Below are positions 54,908 through 63,535 of a stretch of DNA of 64,000 nucleotides, piece by piece (the stretch's first letter is position 1; every line of letters begins with the position of its first letter). Position numbers and translations under genes: made by a program. Location: assembly GCA_030595125.1 (NCBI GenBank), contig JAUVDV010000009.1, forward strand, positions 18,954 to 82,953. The letters are read 5' to 3'. The notes beneath the pieces were generated by a model that saw nothing but the letters and a program-made list of their open reading frames with translations, made no database searches and was not told the DNA's origin. The stretch is from Deltaproteobacteria bacterium (GTDB lineage: Bacteria > Myxococcota_A > Polyangia > JAAYKL01).

Positions 54908-55786
54908 ATGAAACATAAAGTAATTGCATGCACGGTAGCGTTGGCGCTCTACGGGTTCGCGTGGAACGCAACGGCCACGGTTTCGGATTACCTGCCGGTG
55001 GGGGGCGTGCTCGCCGATCTCGATGGCGTTCCTCTCGACGGCCCTCACAACATGACGTTCGCTTTATACGACGGTGTCAGCGCAGCGACCGCGATCTGGA
55101 CAGAGTCCTACGACTCCCTTGAAATCCAGGATGGGCTATTCACGGTGTACCTGGGAACGGTGACGCCGCTGGCGTTCGATGATTTGATCCTGGCGCCCGA
55201 GTTGTGGCTGGGCGTGACCGTAGGGACCGACTCGGAGATGGAACGAATCGCGCTCGGCACCGTGCCGTTTGCCATGGAAGCCTACCAGTGCCGGGCCGTG
55301 GGGGATCTCGAGGAAGGGGACATCCAGCCGATGCTCTCCGGCACCAACGAGTGCGCGGCCGGCTCGTTTCTCGTGGGCTGGGACGCGACCCTGAGCCAAC
55401 CCATCTGCGAAGTACCCGGCGCGTTAATCGTGACCACGGACTGGACCAATGCCGGTATCGTGTGGACAGCTCCTTATACGGACTCCGGCGGCTATGCTTC
55501 CTCGCTCGAGTACAGGAAAATCGATAACATGGTTTTCCTGAGAGGGACCGGAAATTCCGGCGGCACCCATGTGCAGGCCGGCCAGACGATCGCGACCTTG
55601 CCCGTGGGCTTCAGGCCATCGAGTTATCCTGGCTTCCTCAACCTCATCCGGTGTTGCAGCGACCCTGCCGGGATTGCCTATACCTACATCTCGACATCCG
55701 GAGAAATTCACATCAACGACATAGTCGTGAATCCGGGGGATAGGCAGTTCATCTATTTCGACGGGGTCAGTTTCTCGACGATCTAG
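54908..55786 (+). CDS. Exported protein, beta-rich (DGxFxVxLG... WLGVxVG type repeat region)
   Basis: Signal peptide; NMTFALYDGVSAATAIWTESYDSLEIQDGLFTVYLGTVTPL...LWLGVTVGTDSEMERIALGTVPFAMEA. Confidence 0.7.
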   Translation: MKHKVIACTVALALYGFAWNATATVSDYLPVGGVLADLDGVPLDGPHNMTFALYDGVSAATAIWTESYDSLEIQDGLFTVYLGTVTPLAFDDLILAPELWLGVTVGTDSEMERIALGTVPFAMEAYQCRAVGDLEEGDIQPMLSGTNECAAGSFLVGWDATLSQPICEVPGALIVTTDWTNAGIVWTAPYTDSGGYASSLEYRKIDNMVFLRGTGNSGGTHVQAGQTIATLPVGFRPSSYPGFLNLIRCCSDPAGIAYTYISTSGEIHINDIVVNPGDRQFIYFDGVSFSTI

Positions 55787-55797
55787 CTTCTCCCTTA

Positions 55798-56778
55798 TCA
55801 GGGAATTGCCACCACGCGGATGAATGGAGCCCAGGAGTTGTCACCAGACGGAAATGCGTCGCCTCCGGCCGACTTGCTCTGGACGTTGCCGAAGTAGCTC
55901 GCCACGGTGAACGGTTGGGAGGGATTGCTCTTGTACTGGAAGATCGCGGTGGTCGCCGCCGAGTTGTAGAAGTTCAGAGTGTAGGTTTGTCCCGCCGCGA
56001 GGGTATAAGTGATATCCGAGCGGTACCACTGCTCTATGTTGCTTCCGGACACCGTGGTTCCGCTCGTGAGCAGGGATCCGGAGCTGTTGTATACCCTGGC
56101 GGAGATTGTGCCGCTCGACGGCTGGTTGATGAACCACTCCATGGCGATCAGATCAACGGTGACGGTGGGGGTCACTCTGTAGCCCTTGGACGCCCAGTAT
56201 GGGTCGTCGCTGGTCAGCGCCCCGGTCGGTGGCGTGAGGTCGATGGTTACTTCCGGCGGGAGTTCGGTACAGACACCGCCGTCGCCCTCCCAGCCCGGGT
56301 TGCATTCACAGTCGAACCCCCCGTCGGTGTTGGTGCATGTTGCGTTGACGTCGCAATCGTCGGTGCTGTCGGTGCACTCGTCCATGTCGTCGCACACCAT
56401 TCCGTCGCCGTCATAGCCGTCGATGCAGGCGCAATCGTATGAGCCCTCGGTGTTTGTGCAGTCGGCGTGATACTCGTCGCAGTTGTCCGTTTCATCCGTG
56501 CATTCGTCCAGGTCGTCGCAATCGAGACCGTCGCCCTCCCAGCCCTGATCGCAAACGCACTGGAAGGTGTTCAGGAGGCTCGTGCAGGATGCGTGAGGGT
56601 CACATGGATCGTCTTCGCAGTAGTCCGAATCGCCGTCCGAATCACCGTCCGAATCGCCGTCCGAATCGCCGTCCGCATCGGTATCCGAGGCCTCGTCTTC
56701 CATATCGAGTGAGGTTGATGCACACGAGAGCGCAACCATCGACATCGACACCAGAAATACAAGAATTCGCCAGGGCAT
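55798..56778 (-). CDS. Stalk lipoprotein with calcium-binding EGF-like repeats
   Basis: SMVALSCASTS lipobox; GDSDGDSDGDSDGDSD; DLDECTDETDNCDEYHADCTNTEGSYDCACIDGYDGDG, DMDECTDSTDDCDVNATCTNTDGGFDCECNPGWEGDG. Confidence 0.85.
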   Translation of the reverse strand: MPWRILVFLVSMSMVALSCASTSLDMEDEASDTDADGDSDGDSDGDSDGDSDYCEDDPCDPHASCTSLLNTFQCVCDQGWEGDGLDCDDLDECTDETDNCDEYHADCTNTEGSYDCACIDGYDGDGMVCDDMDECTDSTDDCDVNATCTNTDGGFDCECNPGWEGDGGVCTELPPEVTIDLTPPTGALTSDDPYWASKGYRVTPTVTVDLIAMEWFINQPSSGTISARVYNSSGSLLTSGTTVSGSNIEQWYRSDITYTLAAGQTYTLNFYNSAATTAIFQYKSNPSQPFTVASYFGNVQSKSAGGDAFPSGDNSWAPFIRVVAIP

Positions 56779-56909
56779 CTCTTCTCCTGATATTCGGCCC
56801 CCAAAGATTTCGCACAACGGGGCCGAACGAATCTATTTTGAAATTATCGCATTGTTGAGGGAAAACAGGAATTGTTTTCAGGCTAAAAGTTTAGGTAGGA
56901 TTATCCCCG

Positions 56910-57168
56910 GGGTTCCCCTGACGCGATTTTCCCGTCGGTTCGATGCATCAGGGCGCCCCTGGCTCGATTTTTTCGCCGGTTCGATGTATCAGGGCTCCCC
57001 TGACTCGATTTCCCGGATGGAATTTACATACAGGCTGTAGCTGACTCGTTTTGGAGGCGGGTTTTTTCAATCAGGCTGTAGCTGACGCGTTCAGGAGACA
57101 GGTTTTTCCAATCAGGCTGTAGCTGACCTGTTTTGGCGGGGGGGATTATAATCAGGCTGTAAATTCTA
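56910..57168. repeat. Tandem array of ~41-bp repeats (about seven units, two subfamilies)
   Basis: Three units gggNNcccctgacNcgatttt...atNcatca followed by units ggctgtagctgacNcgtttt...aatca; contiguous, no spacers. Confidence 0.8.
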
Positions 57169-57876
57169 CCCGACGATGAGGTTGCGGTACTCGGCCAGGC
57201 GGTCGGGGTCCTTGCGGAACAGGAACCGCCCCGCAGCGCGGACCTCGCCGCACATGCGCTCAACCAAGGTGACTGCGCGGTCGCGGATATCCTTGGCCTC
57301 GGCCGTCTCTTCCTTGTCGGCGCCGAGCACCTTGCTCAGGTCGGCGCAGAGCTGCGAAGCCTCGGCGGCGACGTCCTTGTCGTGACCGATCCTGGAGAGC
57401 GCGTCGGCGTGGGTTTCGCAAAGCGCGGCCAGGGTTACCAGGTCCTGCAGGAGATCCCGCTTCGACGAGCCCTCGCGAACTTCCGAGAGCGCCCTGGACA
57501 GGCCGGGGGGGTTGAACTTCTTTTCGACGAAACCGAGATCGAGCAACAGATCCGAGCGCACCGCCGGGGCGCGATCGAGCTTCGCCGCCGTCTCCGGGTC
57601 CTTCTCCGGGTTGCTGAAGATAGTCCACTGGGCCTCGGCGTAGTGAACTGACAGCGCCGTCATCCCGAGCAGGTCCACGTTGTCTATATCGAACAGGTCC
57701 GCTTGCGCAAGCCTGTTGAAAACGGCCCGGTCCTTCTCCGCGACCCGCGCGAGCCGCTCCGCCTCCGATATGACATCCTTGCAGTTTCCCCGCGTGGGCG
57801 GGCGCACCTCGTCGCGCGCGATAGCCTCGTAGCGCGGCATCATCTTCTCGTAAGCTTGCTTGGGTGTTATCTCCAT
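57166..57876 (-). CDS. Conserved hypothetical protein
   Basis: 236 aa, helical, good codon-position GC bias. Confidence 0.55.
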   Translation of the reverse strand: MEITPKQAYEKMMPRYEAIARDEVRPPTRGNCKDVISEAERLARVAEKDRAVFNRLAQADLFDIDNVDLLGMTALSVHYAEAQWTIFSNPEKDPETAAKLDRAPAVRSDLLLDLGFVEKKFNPPGLSRALSEVREGSSKRDLLQDLVTLAALCETHADALSRIGHDKDVAAEASQLCADLSKVLGADKEETAEAKDIRDRAVTLVERMCGEVRAAGRFLFRKDPDRLAEYRNLIVG

Positions 57877-58091
57877 CTTACCTCCCCTTCAGATAGGTGT
57901 TTCAAGCCGCAAACGCTACCCGCGCGCAGAAGGGGTGTCAAGGCGTTTTGGATGGATCGTCCATCCGGCCATAGGTCCGGCGGAGGCGGACAAGTGATAT
58001 ATGATGGGTATTGACCCCTTTTACCTTTTACGTTCAAAAAAACGATGGGGCTCCGCCCCAGACCCCAATAATCAAATCACCCAATAATCAA

Positions 58092-58847
58092 TCACGGTCC
58101 CGAGCGCACACAACGGACATAGCTGTCGCTGAAGATGGTGTCGTAGTACACGTAGCCGTAGCTGAAATAGACGTCCCAAGCGTAGCTGGAACCGTACGGC
58201 GACGACGACCAATACCAGGCGCTGCACGAACTACCTAGCGCAGGATCCCAGTAACACCCCCCAGCGCCGGGTCCGCCAAGGGATGAACAGTAGTCGCAAT
58301 CGATTCCGTCGTCGCAGGTAGGGCCGAGACAACCGGGATCTTCCACTCCGCAGGTGCTCACATCCAGACCTCCGGTGGCGACACCGTCCACGCATCCGCG
58401 CATCAGCGAGATCAACTCATCTATATCCGGCATGCGCCAGTCGGTTTCACCGCCCCAGGTTCCATCGCCGCAGTAGTCGACTGCGCCACCGGGATTGTAA
58501 GTGGAATCCGCAGTCCCAGTCGCCTCGTACCAATTCATAGTCGACGTACTCGCCGGATCCTGCCAGCAGAGGTTGGTGAGCGGGTCGAGGTATCCTCCGT
58601 TGCAGGGCACCATCGGGGTAGGGGCGCCGGCATCCGTACCGGCGTCCATGTCCGTGTCCGTATCGGTGTCTGTATCAGTGTCTGTATCGGTGTCTGTGTC
58701 GGTGTCGGTGTCGATATCGGTATCGGTGTCAGTATCGACTGTGCCGGGATTCTGGACTGGGCCGTAATCGCTGAAGTCCAAAGACAAGCCGCATCCCGCA
58801 AAGCAGGTCGTTAGCAGGAGAGTAAGAAGTTTGAGTTGGTCGTTCAC
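58092..58847 (-). CDS. (TD)n-stalk lipoprotein with DUF1566-like domain
   Basis: GTG start 58847; LLTTCFAGCGLSLDFSDYG lipobox; DTDTDTDTD; WRMPDIDELISLM...YWSSSPYGSSYAWDVYFSYGYV...YVRCVRSG. Confidence 0.82.
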   Translation of the reverse strand: MNDQLKLLTLLLTTCFAGCGLSLDFSDYGPVQNPGTVDTDTDTDIDTDTDTDTDTDTDTDTDTDTDMDAGTDAGAPTPMVPCNGGYLDPLTNLCWQDPASTSTMNWYEATGTADSTYNPGGAVDYCGDGTWGGETDWRMPDIDELISLMRGCVDGVATGGLDVSTCGVEDPGCLGPTCDDGIDCDYCSSLGGPGAGGCYWDPALGSSCSAWYWSSSPYGSSYAWDVYFSYGYVYYDTIFSDSYVRCVRSGP

Positions 58848-58946
58848 GGAATACAATCGCTCTCCCACCAGATGATGTCGGTGTCGGTATTTCCACCATC
58901 CAACAGAGATATTCCTGACCTCGAAATACTGGTCATTCGACAATCG

Positions 58947-59984
58947 CTATAAGCACTCATATGCATCCCATTCATAAACTATAGGATTGTTGGTTTGACC
59001 AGGGCTGGCCGCCGAAGCGTGGGCTCCATAAATGCGAATGCTCGTCGTATTGATCGGCGTCGAGAACTGATACTCCCAATCATCCAACTCCCCCGTCACC
59101 ACTCCATCGGTAATCCAATTCGATCCATCCCACCACTGAATGGACCCGCCGGCGAGAGTCGAACCGTACCAGCAGGTGCCTGCATCATCGTACAGGTTGG
59201 TGTCTATCCAGATGCCCCAGAGGGTTATTGCTGTCGCCCATTCCAGCCTGAACCAGGCAGACCCCGGGGTTGCCGACGCGGTGACCCAGGAAAAATTGCA
59301 GGGGGGAGGGATTTCATAGATGCCATTGTTGAGTTGTGGCGGTCCGTAGCTGCCGGTTCCGCCGGCGCTCATCGTGGAACCTGCCGAAGTCGCCACGTTA
59401 CTCCCCTGTGAGCATCCGTCGCATGTTCCAGCGGTACATCCGATTACGCAATCTATACACTGCCCCGGAAAAGAAACGGCATCGCAAACGGAACTTGTCG
59501 AACAATTTTCAGCCAGGTTCCATGCGTGCCAGACGATGTTGTCGCCCGTGCAATCCGGCCCCAAACCCGTGCAATAACGATACGAGTTTTGCTGCTCCAG
59601 AACGGCTCCACAATCAGTATCGGTGCATTGGTATTGGGTATCCTCTACTGCCAGATCGCACTGCACCGAGGTCGCCAGATACATACAGCCGTCGCAACAA
59701 TCTCCAACAGTGCACTCACATTCGGTGTCCGTATCTGTATCCGTATCTGTGTCGGTGTCGGTATCCGTGTCGGTATCCGTGTCGGTATCGGTGTCGGTAT
59801 CGGTGTCGGTATCGGTGTCGGCATCCGTATCGGTGTCGGTATCGGTATCGGCATCCGTATCGGTGTCGCCGTCGCCTGTGCTTGCATCCTGGAATGAGCC
59901 GAGGTTATCAAAGTTCAAAGACAAGCCGCAGCCCGCAATGAAAGTCGTTATAAGGAGCGTAAAAAGTTTTTGTAAGCCGTTCAT
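58947..59984 (-). CDS. (TD)n-stalk lipoprotein with discoidin (F5/8C)-like domain
   Basis: LLITTFIAGCGLSLNFDNLG lipobox; long TDTDTD stalk; WFRLEWATAITLWGIWIDTN...GGSIQWWDGSNW...INTTSIRIYGAHAS. Confidence 0.82.
   Translation of the reverse strand: MNGLQKLFTLLITTFIAGCGLSLNFDNLGSFQDASTGDGDTDTDADTDTDTDTDADTDTDTDTDTDTDTDTDTDTDTDTDTDTDTDTECECTVGDCCDGCMYLATSVQCDLAVEDTQYQCTDTDCGAVLEQQNSYRYCTGLGPDCTGDNIVWHAWNLAENCSTSSVCDAVSFPGQCIDCVIGCTAGTCDGCSQGSNVATSAGSTMSAGGTGSYGPPQLNNGIYEIPPPCNFSWVTASATPGSAWFRLEWATAITLWGIWIDTNLYDDAGTCWYGSTLAGGSIQWWDGSNWITDGVVTGELDDWEYQFSTPINTTSIRIYGAHASAASPGQTNNPIVYEWDAYECL
59728..59873 (-). repeat. Hexanucleotide tract encoding TD stalk (approximate bounds)
   Basis: gtgtccgtatctgtatccgtatctgtgtcggtgtcggtatcc... 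Confidence 0.85.
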
Positions 59985-60157
59985 GGAATACAATCTCTTT
60001 TCTACTAAGTAATGCCATTGGCATTGGCCAACGCGATGGTCATGAGCAGTCGTTTTGTGGCTTTTATTGTATCAACCTTCATTGTCAGGAACCAGTTGTC
60101 GTTGTACGTCCAGCCCTCCGCGATCGAATCCCATGTGGCCAGGGTCATGGGCAAAGA

Positions 60158-63100
60158 TCAGCCGCAGTCGGCCACGCATGATGCTGCGTCCTCCGTGCCG
60201 TTGCAGCAACCGTCGCCGCAATCGGTCCCGCAGTCCTCCCAGCAGTTGCAGGTGTTCTCGCCGCCGTTGCAGGCGCCGTCGCCGCAGCTGGTGCCGCAGT
60301 CCTGCCAGCAGTTGCAGGTGTTCTCGCCGCCGTTGCAGGTGCCGTCGGTGCAGAGAGTACCGCAGTCCTGCCAGCAGGTTGCGGTGGTCTCGCCGCAGTT
60401 GCACGCGGCATCGGGGCAGAACGCCGCCGACGAGCCGCCCGTGCAGGACCCGAAGAAGTCGCAGGTCGTTCCTGTGGTGCAGGAGTCGCTGTCGTCGCAC
60501 GAGGCGGCCAGATTTATATTCCAATCACAAGTGCTCGTGCCGTCACAGAAGTAGTCGTGGCAATCGTCGTCGAGGGTGTCGCAGTCGAAGTAGGTGCCGC
60601 TGACGCAGACGCCGGATGAGTTGCACAGGTCATTGGAGGTACACAGATTTCCGTCGCTGCAGGTGTGCCCGGGAAGCGGGGTGACGTCGCAGGTGGAGGT
60701 GCCGTTGCACGCCCTGTCGTTGCAATCGTCACCCACGCAGGAGGCGGTGCCGCCGCCGATGCAGACACCGGAGGAGTTGCACTGATCGTTGTAGGTGCAC
60801 GGATCGCTGTCGACACAGCTCGCCCCCGTCAGGATGGTATCGACACAGGTGGAGGTGCCGTTGCAGGCGCGATCGACGCACTCGGTGTCAATGCACGAGA
60901 CCGCGTTCCCCGTGCAGGTGCCGCCGCCGCACTGGTCGTTGTAGGTGCAGAGATCACCGTCGTTGCACCCCGTGGTGGTTCGCCACTCCCACGTTCCGCC
61001 GAAGTTGGTGCAGTAGTAGGCGGTTCCGCCGCAGGAGATCTCCTCGCACGGGGTGTGGTTGGTGGCGTTGCAAGCATATGACGTTCCGTTGGCGCACACG
61101 CCATTGGCCAGGTTGGCACCGCAACCCGTGCACGTCTTGCCCACAACCAGCATCAACAGGTTGCTGCAATCGTCGGGAGTTGCACACGCGCCGTCGACGG
61201 TGGAGCAACCGGTCACAGCGTCACACTGGGGCAGGCAGCACTCGTTTGTCAGGCCCACATCGCACACCGTGGTGCTTGTTGAGCAGGCGCAAGAAGCGCA
61301 GGCGCCGACGCCGTCGCAGTAGTTGGTGCACGTGGCCGGATAGTCGTACCAGTCTCCGGCGCTACAGTAGTCCCCCGAGCAGGCGGTGGTGTCGCAAGCC
61401 GTGGTCACCGGCAGATTGACCTCGGTACAGGACATGGTGCCGTTGCAGCTTCGGTCTATGCAATCATCGTCGATGCAGGAAATTGACGTGCCCGAGCAGC
61501 TTCCGGAATCGCAGTAATCTCCGTATGTGCACGGGTTGCCGTCGTCACACTGGTTGTTGCCCAGCCGCCACTCCCACGTGCCGCCGAAGTTGGTGCAATA
61601 GTACGTGTCGGTGTTGCACGTCACCACATCGCACGATGCGGAACTGTCGCATACGTGCGACGTTCCGTTCGCGCATATCCCGTTTGCGAGGTTAGCTCCG
61701 CAGCCCAGGCAGCTTTTTGATGTCACCAGCGTCGTCGGGTCGGTGCACTCGTCTGTGCCATCGCAGTTGCCGGCGTTTGTGCTGCAACCTAGCACGGGAT
61801 CGCACCCGGCCAGACAACACTCGTTGGTGGCGCCAACGTCGCAAACTGTAGAAGCCATGGTGCATGTGCACGGATCGCAGAATCCGATGCCGTCGCAATA
61901 GCTCGTGCATGCGGGGGGATAATTGTACCAGCTACCCGCGCTGCAGTAGTCCGCCATGCACGTGGTGGTTCCGCAGGTTACGGCCGCGGTCATGGGAACC
62001 TCGAAGCAGTTCTCCGTTCCGTCGCAGGTGCTCGACAGGCAGTCGGTGTCGGTGCAGGTTATCGGCGTGCCCAGACAGGTTCCTCCTGCTCCACACGTAT
62101 CGTCGTAGGTGCAGAGGTCTCCGTCGTCGCAGTCGGGAGTGAGTCCCCACTGCCAGTTCACACCGACATTGGTGCAGTAGTACGTTGTTCCTCCGCAGCT
62201 CACTATCTCGCAAGAGTTGTGCTGCGTGTCGTTGCAGATGAATGTGCCGCCTCCACCGCAGAACCCGGCCGCTCCCATGGGCCCGCAACCCGAGCACACG
62301 CTGTCCACGTATAGGCTATTGGAGTCCGAGCACACGTCTCCCGTTCCGCACATCCCGGTCACAGTGAAGCAACCTCCCACGTCGAGGCACGCCGCGTCAC
62401 AACAGACACTTCCATCGGTACACACCGTCTCGGCGGCGGTGCACGTACAATCGACGCAAGCACCGGCGCCGTCACAGTAGCTCGTGCAGTTCGGCTGATA
62501 GTCCCACCAGCTGCCCAGGGCGCAGTTGTCCGCCGGGCACGTTATCGTCCCGCACGCCGTCGTGGGCGCCTCATGCGTATCGATGCAGCTACCCAGACCA
62601 TCGCAAACACGCGTGGTGCAGTCGTCGGAAGGACAGCTGTAAACTGTGCCGACGCAACTGCTTCCCCAGCACACATCCGAGAACGAACAATCGTCCCCGT
62701 CGTCGCACAGCACCGAGATCCTCCACTCCCAGACTCCCCCGTCGTTTGTGCAGTAGTAGGTCGTTCCATCGCAATCGACCTCTTCGCACAGGGTGTGCGA
62801 AAAACTGTTGCATGTGTGCACCGAACCGCCCGTGCATATTCCCTCCGCGTTGGCGGGACCGCAGCCCAGGCAGATATGCCCTTTCAATATGTTGTTGGCT
62901 CCGCAACTGTCATCACAGCCGTCGTCCACCGTGTAGCATCCCGCCGCCGTCGAACACGCTCCCGCGCAGCACTCGTTAGCCACTCCCGGATCGCAGTCGG
63001 TTGGCGCGAGACCCTCGCATGTCCCGAGTCCGTCGCACTGATCGTCCGAAGTGCACGGTTCCAGGTCGTCGCAAACGATTCCCGAGGGAAAGAGCGCGCA

Positions 63101-63535
63101 GCCGCTCACGCCGTTACAAACGCCGTTTTCGCCGCAACTCGACGGGCCTGCGTCGTAGCAATCGTCATCGGGATCCACTCCGTTCGGATAGGACGTGCAC
63201 GTCCCCTCAAATCCCGTGATGTCGCATGCCTCGCACGCTCCGTCGCACGCATCGTTGCAGCAGTATCCGTCCACGCACGGATCTCCGCCGCAGTCCCCGC
63301 TGTCGTCGCATTCCACGGGAGAGGTGTCGGTATCGGTATCGGTATCGCTGTCTGTATCCGTGTCGGTATCAGCATCCGTGTCGGTATCTGTATCCGTGTC
63401 GGTATCAGTATCCGTGTCGGCATCACCTGTGTCGGTATCCTGGAATGGGCCGAGGTCATCAAAGTCCAGGGAAAGACCGCATCCCGCAATGCAGATCGCT
63501 ATCAAGAGCGCGAGAAGTTTGAGTGTGCCGTTCAC
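60158..63535 (-). CDS. Giant Cys-rich (TD)n-stalk lipoprotein with four ~200-aa repeats
   Basis: GTG start 63535; LLIAICIAGCGLSLDFDDLGPFQD; repeated CGGTxYYCTNxGGxWEWR...CDDGDLCTYNDQCG; C-terminal CGDGxCNGGENTCNCWxDCG repeats. Confidence 0.85.
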   Translation of the reverse strand: MNGTLKLLALLIAICIAGCGLSLDFDDLGPFQDTDTGDADTDTDTDTDTDTDTDADTDTDTDSDTDTDTDTSPVECDDSGDCGGDPCVDGYCCNDACDGACEACDITGFEGTCTSYPNGVDPDDDCYDAGPSSCGENGVCNGVSGCALFPSGIVCDDLEPCTSDDQCDGLGTCEGLAPTDCDPGVANECCAGACSTAAGCYTVDDGCDDSCGANNILKGHICLGCGPANAEGICTGGSVHTCNSFSHTLCEEVDCDGTTYYCTNDGGVWEWRISVLCDDGDDCSFSDVCWGSSCVGTVYSCPSDDCTTRVCDGLGSCIDTHEAPTTACGTITCPADNCALGSWWDYQPNCTSYCDGAGACVDCTCTAAETVCTDGSVCCDAACLDVGGCFTVTGMCGTGDVCSDSNSLYVDSVCSGCGPMGAAGFCGGGGTFICNDTQHNSCEIVSCGGTTYYCTNVGVNWQWGLTPDCDDGDLCTYDDTCGAGGTCLGTPITCTDTDCLSSTCDGTENCFEVPMTAAVTCGTTTCMADYCSAGSWYNYPPACTSYCDGIGFCDPCTCTMASTVCDVGATNECCLAGCDPVLGCSTNAGNCDGTDECTDPTTLVTSKSCLGCGANLANGICANGTSHVCDSSASCDVVTCNTDTYYCTNFGGTWEWRLGNNQCDDGNPCTYGDYCDSGSCSGTSISCIDDDCIDRSCNGTMSCTEVNLPVTTACDTTACSGDYCSAGDWYDYPATCTNYCDGVGACASCACSTSTTVCDVGLTNECCLPQCDAVTGCSTVDGACATPDDCSNLLMLVVGKTCTGCGANLANGVCANGTSYACNATNHTPCEEISCGGTAYYCTNFGGTWEWRTTTGCNDGDLCTYNDQCGGGTCTGNAVSCIDTECVDRACNGTSTCVDTILTGASCVDSDPCTYNDQCNSSGVCIGGGTASCVGDDCNDRACNGTSTCDVTPLPGHTCSDGNLCTSNDLCNSSGVCVSGTYFDCDTLDDDCHDYFCDGTSTCDWNINLAASCDDSDSCTTGTTCDFFGSCTGGSSAAFCPDAACNCGETTATCWQDCGTLCTDGTCNGGENTCNCWQDCGTSCGDGACNGGENTCNCWEDCGTDCGDGCCNGTEDAASCVADCG

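Noticed and set aside
56910-57168. CRISPR array
   Set aside because: Repeats are contiguous with no unique spacers, no cas genes nearby, and units diverge
59623-60012. Val-Ser (VSVSVS) repeat ORF, and similar ones at 19459, 58501 and 63195
   Set aside because: Complementary-strand translation of the hexanucleotide SD/TD tracts, not independent genes
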